DNA of 64,000 nt from Quercus robur (Eukaryota; Streptophyta; Magnoliopsida; Fagales; Fagaceae). Below are positions 22,478-34,829 of the stretch, one piece after another. Position 1 is the first letter of the stretch; each line of letters begins with the position of its first letter. The notes below the pieces were generated by a model, which worked only from the letters and a program-made list of their open reading frames with translations, was not told the origin of the DNA and did no database searches. Made by a program: the position numbers and the translations under genes. The stretch is from NCBI RefSeq assembly GCF_932294415.1, contig NC_065541.1, positions 52,740,290 through 52,804,289 on the forward strand. Direction: 5' to 3'.

Positions 22478-23890
22478 GATAAGAAGTTAAGAACTTTTTA
22501 AGGGAAAAAAAAATGTGTTTTTGTTTTTGTATTTTTTTTTTTTTTAACTACTCCCCCAACCTCCTTCTTTTATGTGGGGTAGATGTGAACAATGGAATTT
22601 TTTTTTTTTTTTTTTTTTTTTTTTTGGACCCATATGCTTGTATAACTACAAGAAAGTCCGCTGGTTTTTTATTTTTTGGGCCCGGGGTGGTGTGAAGTGT
22701 ATGATAGGATATACGCATGAGTAATCCTAGTTACATATATGTTTCATACTTAGCAATTGGTACTTTCCATAAAACGAGCTCACTTATTTCTTCTACAATG
22801 GAGTTCTTTATATTTTGCAGTTTTACACTATTACTCTGTTGGTTTAGCTTAAAGAAGCAAACTTTTCCTGTTTAGCACAGTTCTAACTTCTAATAGATCT
22901 ATAAGGTCCAATGAAATAATTAATTTGGCAAGGCTATATAGGAGGTCTCTACAATGGAGAGATGTTTATGAATACGACCTTGGTGCAAAAAAAAAATTAA
23001 AAAAAGAAAAAAAAACCCTCTTATTGCATGAAATTTTCAATTAATGCATCTATTCCCTACTTTTTCTTCTTACGTAAGATAGGCTCACATCCTATGGAAC
23101 ATTCTTACGTAAGAAGAAATGGTAATAAACAGGATAATTTCTCCCGCGTTTTTTTTTTTTTTTTCAAATTTTATATTATAAAAATAAGTTTGGCATGTTT
23201 CTTCCCTTTTCCCTTTTTTTTCCCTCTTCTCTCCCACAATCTACAACAAAAACACTCTTGATCATAATAACCCAAAGATTCAGACGCTCAAGTGTGCCCT
23301 TTTGAGTATGTTTATGTTCTTGCTAAAATATTTAGGCCTTTTGAGTGCAAGGCTTAGCTTACTGCCAATATATGATCAGAATTCAGAAGAAGACAAAGAA
23401 AACGCCGACGTACAGATCTCAAGATAAGTCTTTGAGAATCCATGGCCTCAAAAAAGACAATCATGAAAACTACTAATAAATTATGTTTCATAACGAAAAT
23501 TCTTTATAGTGCTATACCCTCCTATAAAGAAAATATACCTCTTGAAGAAAAAAAAAGGTCAAAATAAACCAAAGTCTCTTTGGACTATACCAAAACATAG
23601 AATCAAAGAAGTGCCTTAACATATAATACAAGGTATATAGTATATACACAAACAGAACCAGCCACCAAGAAAGATCCTAATTAGCAGCACAAGCAATCTA
23701 ATTAATTCTTCTAGCTATAGCTAAAGGGACGAAGAATGTTGTAGTGGTTCATAGTTACATACCCAGCACATAGAGGAAGTTCGTCCGATAGCTAGTTTAA
23801 AAAAACAAAAAATAAGAACAAGAACAAACAAATCAAAACACACATATACAATACTCAGTACAGCGATTTTTCACACACTATAAGGTTTAG
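22119..23890. other. Intergenic DNA downstream of the ERF gene
   Basis: AT-rich with long poly(T) runs (22450-22478, 22599-22625, 23150-23164). It holds the inverted repeat at 23063-23119. The segment 23640-23890 would be the 3' untranslated region of the ERF gene on the minus strand. No other gene seen. Confidence 0.55.
23063..23119. repeat. Perfect 17-bp inverted repeat with palindromic core
   Basis: Arms TTTCTTCTTACGTAAGA (23063-23079) and its exact complement (23103-23119) enclose 23 bases. The loop starts and continues with AGG...CCT that can pair further. Each arm contains CTTACGTAAG, itself a perfect palindrome. Confidence 0.9.
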
Positions 23891-24544
23891 TTAATAGGAG
23901 TAACTCCATAACCCATCCCCATCATCGCCAGATTCATCAGAAGACGACTTTGACTGAATTCTAGGCGGAGTTAAGAGCATCCCCTCTGCCATATTCACCA
24001 GCAAACTCGGCATATTCAGCAACTCTTCTTCGTCAATGAAGTACTCATCCTCAGTGCTTCTAAGATGTGTCGCTTCGTGACTGCTCTCCGAGGATCTTTC
24101 CATCATCTTCTCCGCAGCGGCGCGTATGTCAACAGGTGACGTCGAAAGTGGTATCGGGTACCAAAGAATCAGGTCCGGGAAGTTTAAAACCGTATCGGGC
24201 CCCTTCAGAGCCAAAGCCGCCACGTCGTATGCCGTCGCTGCCATGTCCCGCGTCGGGTACGTGCCGAGCCAAATGCGCGTGGCTTTACGGGGCTGGCGTA
24301 TCTCGGATACCCATTTTCCGCTCCGACTCCGAGCGCCCCGAAACCTCTTTTGCTTAGCAGTAGTACTACTGGACGACGACCCGGGTTGACCCGAAAACCC
24401 TTCCGATACAGATATCGGTGACGTGGCAGTGGTGATTGAAGTAGATATTGTTGCTGTGGTATTACCGTTCAGGGTTGTTTCCTCCCGGCGCACATTAGAG
24501 GTTCTAAATGGGTTATTTCGGCGCACGTTAGGATTCTTGGCCAT
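23891..24544 (-). CDS. AP2/ERF transcription factor, DREB-type (ERF025/026/027-like)
   Basis: Intronless 217-residue protein, a nuclear DNA-binding transcription factor. A Ser/Thr-rich N-terminus (to about residue 62) is followed by one AP2 domain at about 67-125, with the hallmark [36 protein letters not shown] and LNFP. Valine in WVSEI is the DREB-side residue (ERF-side proteins have alanine), so DRE/CRT-like targets are expected from family knowledge. The start of the domain reads FRGAR where most members have YRGVR. The acidic C-terminus carries [23 protein letters not shown], which I associate with the small ERF025-ERF027 group, and ends in WSY. The start is the first ATG after an in-frame-poor T-rich leader. 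A TATA-like CATTATAAACC lies on the minus strand at about 24702-24712. Stress or hormone induction is likely for the family but not shown here. Confidence 0.93.
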   Translation of the reverse strand: MAKNPNVRRNNPFRTSNVRREETTLNGNTTATISTSITTATSPISVSEGFSGQPGSSSSSTTAKQKRFRGARSRSGKWVSEIRQPRKATRIWLGTYPTRDMAATAYDVAALALKGPDTVLNFPDLILWYPIPLSTSPVDIRAAAEKMMERSSESSHEATHLRSTEDEYFIDEEELLNMPSLLVNMAEGMLLTPPRIQSKSSSDESGDDGDGLWSYSY

Positions 24545-25328
24545 TTTTCCTTGTACTGTTGACCACCCCCTTTGTTTTTTGGTTTTTTTTGTTTTTGGTT
24601 TTTTGGGTTCAATTGGGATACATATAATTTTTTGGGTTTAGTACGGATTTAAGAATAATTACCAAAAAATAATAATAATAATAATTACCAAAAAAAAAAA
24701 AAGGTTTATAATGTCTCTTTAAAGTTTTATTATAGAGAAAAGTGAGTAAAATGTGTGAAAGGTTATACCGCAAAATTTTCTTATATAGAGTTCATTAACT
24801 ACTGTGCAATCAACGTTGATAAATAATTCAAATATTTACCTATTAAGTTAAACTAGCGTGCAATCAACGGCAAAAAATAGTTCAAATATCTACTTAGAGT
24901 TTACCAAATCAAAATATCTACAAATAATAATAATAATAATAATTTCACCAATTATAATTAATAACACCTTAATTTGTAAATTTTATATAATAAAATTTGT
25001 ATGTTGATAATCTAATATTTAATAGAGTGATTTTATACCGTAAATGTCTCAGTATAAAATACCAAAACATATCAACCAATTAAGTTATATAAAAATCTTG
25101 ACATATATGTAATTTTTTTAACATTCTTCACCTATCGATTTCATTATTATGTATTTTATATTAATTTATTGGGGTTCTATAAATTATAAGAGTATAAAGT
25201 TTTTTTTTTTTTTGGTTAAAGAGAGTATAAAGTTTTTGTGAGAGTAGAGGTTTCCGGGCTCAAATCTTCGAGGGAGAAGTTTCACAAAAGATATCCACTT
25301 ATATTGAGTCAGTGTAGAATTTGGATAT
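24545..25328. other. Presumed ERF promoter region
   Basis: Upstream side of the minus-strand ERF gene: T-rich leader, (AAT)n at 24668-24682 and 24925-24942, and otherwise AT-rich DNA. No DRE (RCCGAC) or G-box stood out on reading. Confidence 0.4.

Positions 25329-25378
<50 letters not shown>
25329..25378. repeat. (TA)n microsatellite
   Basis: About 24 uninterrupted TA units. Confidence 0.95.
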
Positions 25379-25383
<5 letters not shown>

Positions 25384-26332
25384 AATAGAGGAAGTGAAAC
25401 GGTGGGACAGAAGGGTAGGAAACTTTTGGCTGAAGCTATTGGTCCGACGTCATTTTTGGCTGAAAGTGGGTACACGTATTAGACACAATGACGGGGATTA
25501 GCTGTGATTGTGATCTGCATCATATCAATTCCTGAATTCCTCTCTAGTGCACTAGTGCTCTACTTTCTTTTCTTTTTCTTTTTTTCTTTTTGTTTTTTTG
25601 AATGGAAAAGGACGAGCTCTACTTTTTAATTTTGATTGATACTGGTACGAGGCAGACCGATCCTGTTTCTGTGTTAGGAACAGCGATTGCAAAATGCTGG
25701 AATTATAAAAATTTTCACAATTTTTTGTTATAATGGTAATGTGACCATGTATTGATAAAAAAAAAATAGTAAGTTCATGTATAAGTATAGAGAGCTAATA
25801 AGAAAGCTGTCCTAGTAAAATAGAGTTTGTGTCAGCATAGAGTCCTTTTTGAAAACAAGTGTGACAACTCTAAATAATCTTTAGAAGATGTTTTACATTC
25901 TATTTGGTCTTGCCCAGACCTCACACCTATTTGGAACATACATATCAAAACCGTACCGGCCGGAGGTTGACTTGGCTAAATAATTGGTTCCTTGGTTCAA
26001 CCAATAGTTCATTAGTTGAATTGTAAGTTTATTAATTAATCAAATAATATATTTTATAATTATGAAAATGAGCTAAAATTAAATAAAAATATTTCATTTG
26101 GGTAAATTAATAAATTATAACAATAAAAAAATTACATCATATGACATAAAGTTAGAGAATAAAAAAAATAAACACACCATTCACATAAATCATCCAATAA
26201 TCAAGTTGTATAATTCAAAAGTCTTGAAACAACATACCCCAATATCTCATAGAAATTCAAAATAAATATTTAGCTTAATCATTAAACCCTAGAGAATAAC
26301 AAAATTATTTAAATCTCCAAATACAACCAATA
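25379..26332. other. Intergenic AT-rich DNA
   Basis: No gene seen; long AT-rich stretches with poly(A) runs. Confidence 0.5.
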
Positions 26333-26354
26333 ACTTCAAACTTTAGTGGTTTCT

Positions 26355-26397
<43 letters not shown>

Positions 26398-26410
26398 TCA
26401 AACTTTAGTG
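26333..26410 (+). mobile_element. Poly(A)-only retroposition scar with 16-bp TSD
   Basis: The 16-bp direct repeat ACTTCAAACTTTAGTG stands at 26333-26348 and 26395-26410. Between them is only GTTTCTC followed by about 39 A residues. This is the footprint of a target-primed insertion so strongly 5'-truncated that little but the tail was copied. Confidence 0.75.
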
Positions 26411-26849
26411 ACATCAGTAGTTTAGTTCAATCTTTTTGAGTTCTTTCACATATATACAAGGTATTTTTTTTTTTATTCGCAAGTTAAAAATAGTAACCCT
26501 TGCAATCCATCGGTTTACACGGTTTGATAATGGGTGATTGTATATCCAGTATTTTACACCAAAACATTCCAAATAGTGCTTTGGTTCACGAGTTTTATGG
26601 TTTAACTAGTGGTTTGGATTTAGTAACTATGATTTGGAATTCTTCTTCGACATGGTTGTTTCGGCAAAATAAAACTTTCACTAGCTTCTTGGTTTGCTAT
26701 GCTAGTTTGGTCTATTCACTATTATAGAAACCAACTCAAAACAAGCTCAAAGGATTAACCCATATCTCAAATTATTCCCTCTGCTACCCAGATTCTATAA
26801 ATTTTATTAGCATTACTCCCACATGCTTCTGCCTAATCTCCTAAAAAGG
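26411..26849. other. Intergenic DNA with a short unassigned ORF
   Basis: An ORF at 26500-26727 shows no recognisable motif. It may be part of a repeat; I see nothing that makes it a gene. Confidence 0.35.
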
Positions 26850-27290
26850 TAGGTTTGGGTGTTGAAGTTCGAGACAACCAAGGGTTAGTTCATGCGCATC
26901 CCTCTTGAAGAAAGCCCCTCTCCCTCCCATGTCCAATGATATTGAACCTATGGCAGTAGTTCGAGCAATCCTTTTTGCTTATGACCTTGGTCTCTCTTCC
27001 TTAATTCTTGAGGGAGGTCCTGTGGTGGTTATTAATGATCTCAACAGCGAAGATGAGTCTCTGGCATCCTTTAGACATCTCCTTGCAACAGTGTAACCTA
27101 CCATAACAGCTGTGTAACCTACCATAGTAGCTTTCAATAGTTATTTTTTTAATACTTGTAGAGTAGGTGATACTATAGCTCACAACCGAGCTAAACATGT
27201 TAGACATGTTAGAATTTTATCAGTGTGGATGGAGGATGTTCTCTCCCACCTTCATGATGTTCTTGTAGTCGATTATGACTAATTTTTCTT
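26850..27290 (+). pseudogene. LINE RNase H-like (RVT_3) relic
   Basis: The frame reads DIEPMAVVRAILFAYDLGLSSLILEGG..VVINDLNS, the AEA..A..A...G...v..E.D...v...L pattern of plant LINE RNase H domains, then after a frameshift 'AHNRAKHVRH' and a C-terminal piece ending at about 27280. The block around 27085-27125 is locally duplicated ('GTGTAACCTACCATA'). No upstream RT is attached, so it is an isolated 3' fragment. Confidence 0.65.
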
Positions 27291-28489
27291 TCAATAACGT
27301 TTTGAGGTCATTCTTCTAAAAAAAAATCATTTTTCATTTCTTTCTTGACTGTAAAGATAGAAAGTTTACTGATACGAGGGAAAAAGTGTATAAAGAAAAG
27401 GACTGGGTCTAAACACAGTGGCCAACTTAAGTGGCTGCCAAACAACATAAACCAAAAGAAAAGAAAGAGTACAAAACAAAAACAACTATAAATTCAATCT
27501 TATGTCAAAAATGAGAAGAAAGGAACAAAAGAGTGCACTTAGAAATAGTTGTTATAATCATACAAAACGCGATTTGTATCGTAATTTGTACAAAAAAATT
27601 ATGTTTGTAAGGGCGTATCGTAAGTGCCTACAAATCATTCAATATATATAGGTGCATATCGTATGAATTATATCGTGTCATTGAATCCTACTTATAGTAC
27701 GATATATAGATATGCGGGTTTAAAATAAATTTTTTAAAAAAAAAAATTTATTAAAATTTGTGTTTTTATTTGATTTAAAAAGTTGTTGGACTCTTTTTTA
27801 ACGCAGATTATTGGGATACTTAATTGAGTCCAATAAAATAACATGTACATGAGAATTTTTCCCCCTATTCTCTTTCTCCTACAAAATTTGGACTACACAC
27901 TTGACGATTCACTTTCATATTTGCAAATTTATTTTCTATGTTATGAATAATGTATTAAATGAAAGTATAATTTTTTTTTTTAATATTTTGTTATAAGTCT
28001 AAGAAGCTATAGTGCCAATAAAAAATTATTGGAATAAAAGAACAAGAAAAGAGATAGTAAATGTTGATGATGATGAAAAAACGTCAATGAATAAATAATT
28101 TTGCAAGATTATGAGTATGATGATAACATTGACTTAGACGAAATTGATTAGGCAAAACAATGAAAAGAATTTATTATTTTGGCTCATATATCATTTATTA
28201 TTATTTCCGAGTTTAATCAATTTCAATTTGTATGTTATAAACATAAGTTAATTTGGTTTGTTTAGTTAGTTTTGTTAAATATTTTGAAATAAGTAATGGT
28301 TAAATTGATCATTAGTTAAATATATTTCAAATTTATAAAGAACATATTTTTTATATATGTATATCTATCACTTTTTTTTAATAGGTATTTGTATATATTA
28401 TGATACACTATACCGAAAAAATCATAAATCAATTCACGATCTCATTCAAGTTTTGACAACTCTGCCCTGAGGAGCTTAGCAACGAGGTA
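27291..28489. other. Intergenic AT-rich DNA
   Basis: No gene seen. 27550-27720 has repeated 'TCGTA.TTTGTA'/'GATTTGTATCG' words that give weak inverted repeats. Confidence 0.5.
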
Positions 28490-28900
28490 AGCTTCAAGCT
28501 AGCCTCTAGCAGTCCTCCCATAATGTCGCAGCTCCTTTAAGTATCTCAGTGGGGTGAGTTTGAGTTGCTTCGAAGTGAAACCAGTTTATAGCATTCCAAA
28601 TAGACCATGCCCACCGTTGCCCATAACTTCAGATCAAGTATTTCCACCATTTCGAGGTAAGAGATAGAAACTTTGTACAACCGCCCCACACTTTTGCAGC
28701 TTTCCATGTACGACTGCCCAAACATTACGTGCCAATGGACATTCCCACGGAATATGTCCAACCGTTTCACTGTCCTATCCACATACTATGCATTTCGGAT
28801 CAAGCGGAACTTTTTGACGAAAAAGGTTGGCTCAGGTAGGTAGAATATCTGAGCACGCCCGCCACACAAAATTACGGTCTCTCGGAGGAATGGGCAGTTT
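28490..28900 (-). pseudogene. LINE zinc-binding (zf-RVT) relic
   Basis: On the minus strand the sequence reads NLFRQKVPLDPKC, then a C..G...E...HI.WECPLARNVW block, the Cys/His-containing region between RT and RNase H of plant LINEs. Stops and frameshifts are present (near 28785 and 28640). Downstream text continues with a decayed LLPRNGG-like piece. Confidence 0.65.
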
Positions 28901-30712
28901 CTATGTGTGGGTTTGGATTCGGCCGAAACTCACGTTTTGCGTTTTGCGTTTTATTTTTTATTTTTTTATTTTTTCCTGCAGGCAGTACTGTTTCAGGGGA
29001 CAACAGCACTGTTTAATACTGTTTATAAACTTAAAAAATATTAAAAATAAATCTGATACTATTTACATATTTATAAATTATTTTATTATAATATTTTCAA
29101 TTTTCAATTTATTCCATGAACTCTTGTCCTCCCTAGCCGTGGAGTGCTCCACCGTCTGAGGCTGGTACATCCGAAGAGCCACATGATACACTATTTAGAC
29201 TGAGACAGTCTAGGACTTATTTTCATTCTAGAAAAGGGTATCTCTTGACCACATGTCGGCCAATTTGGATGTGGAGGATTGATATCATCCCTCGTTGATT
29301 GCGTAAACAAGCATATAAACCAGGCACCGGCAAACAATATTTCAAATCCTAAGAGTGCGAAGTTGTTGATAGGGGTGAAAAAGTAATTTCAGTTTTGTGT
29401 CTAATCTGAACCAGTACCGACATGCTTCCAGGTATGATTCGTTGTGAAATTATGGCGGAGGAAGCATTATTTTGTTTGTGAATCAATCTTAAAATATAGA
29501 GAAATTTTATATATTTAAAATATAAAATTTAAATGATAATTCTAAGCGGGTTGTTAGTGATAAATTTAAATAAATTTTAAATGGCAGATATAAAAAAGTT
29601 ATTTATTTGATTAAGAACAAAAATAAAATTAGTATAGATTAACTCATTTGTTTTTATTAAAAAAATTTGTATTCAATTAAAAAATAAACAAATAATCAAT
29701 AAAAAATCTCATCAAGTTTAATAAAACAAAAATCATGCCAAAATAAAAATTAAAAAATAAAGACAAACATCCGAAGAAAAAGACAAAGCTTATCGTGACT
29801 AACAAACAAATGAAGAAAAAGACAAAAAGATTGACGGAAGCAAGAGGAAGATTGTAACGTGACTATAGTTAAAGAATGTGGTTAATTTTGTAAAAGCAAT
29901 TGGCTGGGGCAATAACCAAGTTTTTTTATCGTGTTTTCCTTTTATTTTAGAGAGATTTGCTTTTGGTGGTGAGTTAGAGAAGAAAATGCTTGGGTGTCAC
30001 AAAAAAATCATCCTATTTTTCTTTTCTTACTAAACAACTTAAAAACTTATTTTCTCTCATTTCTTTTTTATTCTTCCTATTTCACCTCCAACTAAACTTA
30101 GAAAACTCTAAGTGGGTTTTAATAAACCAAAAGTGACAATTATCGTGGAAAAAACTTATTAAAATCTATCAAAAATTTACAAACCTAATTAGATCAACCA
30201 TTTGGTCATTTTGACATGGTGGAGTGGATCCCAGTCTCTCTTGTCCAAAAGATCACGGGTGTAATTTTAAAGGGTCATCTTCTACTTTTAGAGTCCTAAT
30301 TTTCCAAAACTTTGATTTTTCACATCTCTCTCAATTCTCATCCAACATATAAAAATAAATAAATCATTTGTTATTCGAAAGTTCATGAGATGTAGATTCT
30401 AATTTTGTAGCTTCCTTTTTTTTTCTTTTTTCTTTTTTCTTTTTGTATATTAAAAAAAAATCACTTTACAAAAACGAGTCACAAATTTTCTAGTTACCAA
30501 ATTAGGGCTTCCGCTACAAAAATTTTAAACATGATGTTAACATTGTTATCTAAAACATACATAAATTTCCCAACCTAACTAAATCAAATGGGGTGCAATT
30601 ACTCATTTTTGCAGACAAAGTTTCAGAGGTGTACGTTGCCGTGTTGTTGATGACAACATACACTGAAATCTCTCTATCCAATCAATTTCTATTAATGCAT
30701 TTAGATTGTAGA
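28901..30712. other. Intergenic DNA, with a truncated MITE-like piece
   Basis: 28905-29050 begins GTGGGTTTGGATTCGGCCG and continues 'AAACTCACGTTTTGCG...CAG.AGTACTGTTTC', similar to a common eudicot MITE, but the matching right end is not seen. The rest is AT-rich, without genes. Confidence 0.45.
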
Positions 30713-31148
30713 TGTGGGGCCCAATAATTTATGGCCCTGGCCCATTTATTCATTGGGGCCCAAAGGCCCGAGCCGAGGAGGATTATAGCCCAGGCTCGGT
30801 AATACAAGTACAAAATAGTCTTGGGACATAGTCGAGAACGATTCGGTTCTCGGCATGTCCGAGGTCTCATTGGAAGAAAAGGCAAAAACGGTATAAGAGC
30901 AGCTTGGGAAAAATCTAAAATATCTAGGTCAATAGAGAAGGATACACTGGAAAGAATAACGACCAGGGAAAGCTACCCTTACTGCCATTCAATACTCTGC
31001 ACCTGACAGAGCCATACTCTCCAGCTTTTACAACCACCCCCAACCACTCTGGATATGGGCTGATGGGACAAGTATCAGTCTTGGAAAAGTCGACCCTACA
31101 CGTGGACGAAAGATAAGGAACACATGCTAGTATAAAAGAAAAAGTAAG
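30713..31148 (+). repeat. Partial gypsy-like LTR
   Basis: Begins TGTGGGGCCCAATAATTTATG and shares 'GCCGAGGAGGA' and related words with the LTRs at 1050 and 31149. It stops after 'GCTAGTATAAAAG', where the next LTR begins, so it is a fragment or the host of a nested LTR. Confidence 0.5.
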
Positions 31149-31851
31149 TGTGGGGCCGGGGATCTTATGATCCGGCCCACGCTCTATTAGGGCTCAGGGC
31201 CCATGCCGAGGAGGGTGTGTGCCGAGGACAAATGGTGAAAGGCCGAGGTGTCAAAGGGAACAGCTGAGGACGATCCTATCCTCGGCATTCCAGGACTTCA
31301 AGGGGAAGTGCAACTTCTCGACGAAGGCCGCCCCCAAAAAGCCCCCTGAAGGAGATACGAGTGGAATGGGACCCACATGGGGGGTACGGTGCAAAACTAG
31401 TTCAGGGTAAATACGTCCCCTCCACATTAAATGCACTCGCCAGCATCCTGACCATGTTAATGAGAAAAGACTTCTGGACAAGGTAACTTCGATCATCGCG
31501 ACTAACATAAAGCAAGGAGGGACAGCTGATGGGACAGGTACAGAAGTAGGCACCTGCCTGACCGACAAGTGGAGGGCTAAGATCAATAAAGAAGGGCTAT
31601 ATAATGTAAAGGTTAATGCACCAAGAAAAGGGCTGGGAAAAATGGCCAAAAACCAGAGCCTCCCAGCCCGCCTCCAGGAGAAAGACTCTTAGGGCGAACA
31701 CGATTTAACTATGTATGAATACCACGAAAAACCACCATCTGGTGACCAAGGCTTAGCCTTTCAAACCCACACTCTACAAATGATATTGTTTGGGCCTTTT
31801 TTACGTGCGAACCCAACACTGTTACGGGTCGTTACAAATCGTGTCCTCACA
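31149..31851 (+). repeat. Solo LTR related to the one at 1050-1846
   Basis: TGTGGGGCCGGGG to TGTCCTCACA, 703 bp. It shares the internal blocks listed for 1050-1846 including GGCTATATAATGTAAAGG. Flanks GTAAG and GTAGA are similar but not identical, so a worn TSD is possible. The antiparallel ORFs here (31219-31410, 31251-31649) are LTR sequence, not genes. Confidence 0.6.
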
Positions 31852-33101
31852 GTAGATATTGTGTGTTTTGTGTTTGTAACAATTATCATCACCTTGTAAG
31901 CTATATCAATATTTTATTTTTGAAAAGTAGTTCAAGACAGTGCAGAACATTTCCAAAGTGACTTCAGCAAGGTAAAATGTATGTAAAGAAAAACTCACGA
32001 ACTTATTTTGATTTTCATCACTTCATATATTTTAAGTATTCATTATTTATAGATATGAAAATAATATTAATAAAAGTTAGGTTTTACTAACGTATGTCCT
32101 TAGAGTATACATTAATAAACTATTTTAAGAAACTTTTTTATTGGAAAATAAAAAATAACTAAAATAGATTATTAATATATACTCTAATGGTATAAATTAA
32201 CCGAATCCATCAAAATTTAAAACATAAAAATCCATATATACAAACAATAAGAATACATAACAATTAATAGTAATTACATTATCTACTTTTATTTCCTACA
32301 ATAATTTCAGCAGTACTTACCTTGATGAGTTGACAAGTGAATTGAGCATGTCATACTTGTCAGCACTTGAAACACAGATAGAAGTTCATCTGTATTTAAA
32401 ATTTAAAAATCTATTCTTCTTCTTCTTCTTCTTCTTTTTAACCAGAAACAGTAAATTAGATTCATATCACATTTATGTTAAGTGTCAGTAGACAAAACTT
32501 TTTACCATTTCAAATTTTCTGAATTCTGCCTAGACCACTAATGGCAATGACAATGTGAAAAAGGAAGATAGTAATTCAGTTATACTACTTTCCTTATTTC
32601 CAATAAATTTCTTGGTACCAAAAAAGAAAAGCGGCATGAATCAATAGAATCCATAAAAAAGACTAAAAGATTCCCAGGTACAGGCACCTTGAGTTGTTTG
32701 TTTCTAGTGCACTTTTAAACGCATCATGCAGCATGCAAAAAATGCCCATAATCTATTACTATTTTTCTTTTAAACAAATAGATCTCCTAGATCACATCAA
32801 AACACCCAGCAATCAAAAGTGAACTAACAATAGCAAACATAGTTGTTGTTTTGGGTGAAAACGGAACAGACCTGGCCAAATGAGTGTGATTTGGCATCAA
32901 ATCCTTGCCCAGTTTTCAAATCAACATGGAAAGCAAGCAAATGAGGAATGGCATCAACCAGAGGTTGAGGAAGAGGTTAGAGTGGTAGGTGAATGCAAGA
33001 TCATACACATATAGGGGGTTGGAATTATATCATAGAACAAACAAGTTTAATACAACAAATATTATCTCAAGTATATTTTATCTAGAATGCAAATTAACAA
33101 G

Positions 33102-33136
<35 letters not shown>

Positions 33137-33844
33137 GAACAATCTTACAATGCTATAAAATCACGTTGTGAAAGTGTTGTTCTTAAATGTTGATTCGTGT
33201 CACCAACAGTAAAACTCGGTCTGATTGGTTCTCCTGGCCAAAAAATCCTTTAGAATTAGGCTATAGAGTCAACCTTCGTGATGGACACACTTCCACTAAT
33301 GAAGGTTCAAGAATAACTCTTTATTTCCTTTTCTTAGGACAAATATAAATTGTAGAAAAATATGTAAGAGAAAAAGATATTAGAAATAATATATTTTGAT
33401 AGGGCAAAACTTAAGTACAATACTTAAGTGTTGTTCCTTAAATTTCTCGTTTTAAGATTCAGCCATGTGGTTGTACTTAACTAAAAATACACTTCTATCC
33501 CATGAGAAAAAAGCCACATGACTGAGTATTAAGAAGAGAACCTAAGAAATATCACCTAAGTATTGTACTTAAATTTTATCATTTGAAATATAGAGTAATA
33601 AAATAGTCTTATAGGAAATGGTGTGATAATGAATATTATATAGGCTATTCATGACAATAATAAGTCTATAATTATTGGTTAATAATGATCCATAAAAGAC
33701 CAACAACTATATTATCAATTATTGGCCAACGGCTATTTTTTTCATAATTGTCCAACGACTATTATACTCATAAATTCTCAACAACTAATAAATAAATAAT
33801 AATAAAAATGTTTAGAACACACACTCACGCCAACATGGGTTGCC
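31852..33844. other. Intergenic AT-rich DNA
   Basis: No gene seen. Contains (TTC)n at 32417-32437 and a (TA)n run at 33104-33132. Confidence 0.5.
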
Positions 33845-34230
33845 TTAGTTCTCCGAAAAGCCTTGCAATGGGTGTTGTCCCAAATTACCAGTGCCTCCCA
33901 TGGCCAAAACTCTCTTCCTACTACTCATATCTCTATTAACTCTCTCCAGGGAAATGTTCGGGCTGTTTTTTAAGCTTTTTTTTTTATGCAATTGGAAGAT
34001 TATGATTGGTTCTTTGATAATTGGAATGGGACGGGCTTCTTTCTTTTTGCAAATTTTTCTATTTTGGTTTGGGAAACTTCTGTTGCCAGTGTCAGTTAGA
34101 GGCCTGTCACTGCCAGAATTTCTCACATTGACTGAAAGTAAGGAAATGGCACAATGGGTTTGGGAAAATGGGGAACAGAATTATAGGCGGCAAACTGGCA
34201 ATTGGCTAAGGAGAAACTGAGAGGTTGGGT
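33845..34230. other. Unassigned overlapping ORFs on both strands
   Basis: Plus-strand ORF 33891-34220 (109 residues) is very hydrophobic at its N-terminus, and minus-strand ORF 33845-34126 (93 residues) overlaps it. Neither shows a family motif I trust. One of them may be a fragment of a gene; the other is then a shadow. Base composition is less AT-rich than the surroundings. Confidence 0.25.
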
Positions 34231-34829
34231 TAGTTGGGTATCAACTACCAAAGTGGATAACTGTCAATTCCAATTTTGGATTTGGGTTTTTCTTAATTTT
34301 GTGGTTGAAAAAAAAATAAAGATTAAAAGAAGATGCATATATTTAAAGCCCATTTAAAGTTTGGATTTGGGCTTTTTTGAATTTTGCTTTAGAAAAAACA
34401 ACAACATATCTATTCAGGTTTTTTTTTTTTAAGCCCAAATATGTTTATTTTTATTTTATTTTTTTAAGCCCATATATATTCGGTTTATTATTATTATTTT
34501 AGAATCTAGCCCATAAAGGGTAAAATAAATTACTATTTTGGTTCTTAATGTCTACATCATGTATCAATTTTTTTTTTTTTTTAGTAAACAGTATTACTTA
34601 TTAAAACACACATGAAAATAATAATAGTGTTTTAAGCCGAGTTTATAATACATTACATAATCAGAGTACAACTACAATTACATCATGTATCAATTTGATA
34701 TTTAATAGTCCATAACCTTTTGATATTATATTAAAACAATCCCTACAGTTAATTAGTGGATGAAAAATATGAGCATGACTAATAGTGAATTACCACATTG
34801 CCTTTATTTTTATTAAAAAAAAGTTAAGT
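34231..34829. other. Intergenic AT-rich DNA
   Basis: No gene seen. 'AAGCCCA'/'TTTGGGCTTTTTT' words recur at 34350-34520. Confidence 0.45.

Noticed and set aside
24067..24641. Plus-strand ORFs opposite the ERF gene
   Set aside because: Shadows of the AP2 coding sequence.
31219..31649. ORFs on both strands in GC-rich DNA
   Set aside because: They lie wholly inside an LTR that has a diverged copy at 1050-1846.
33845..34126. Minus-strand ORF with RKRVLAMGGTGNLG, reminiscent of an NAD-binding GxxGxxG motif
   Set aside because: Only one short motif, no extended Rossmann pattern, and a competing ORF on the other strand; not enough to call a gene.
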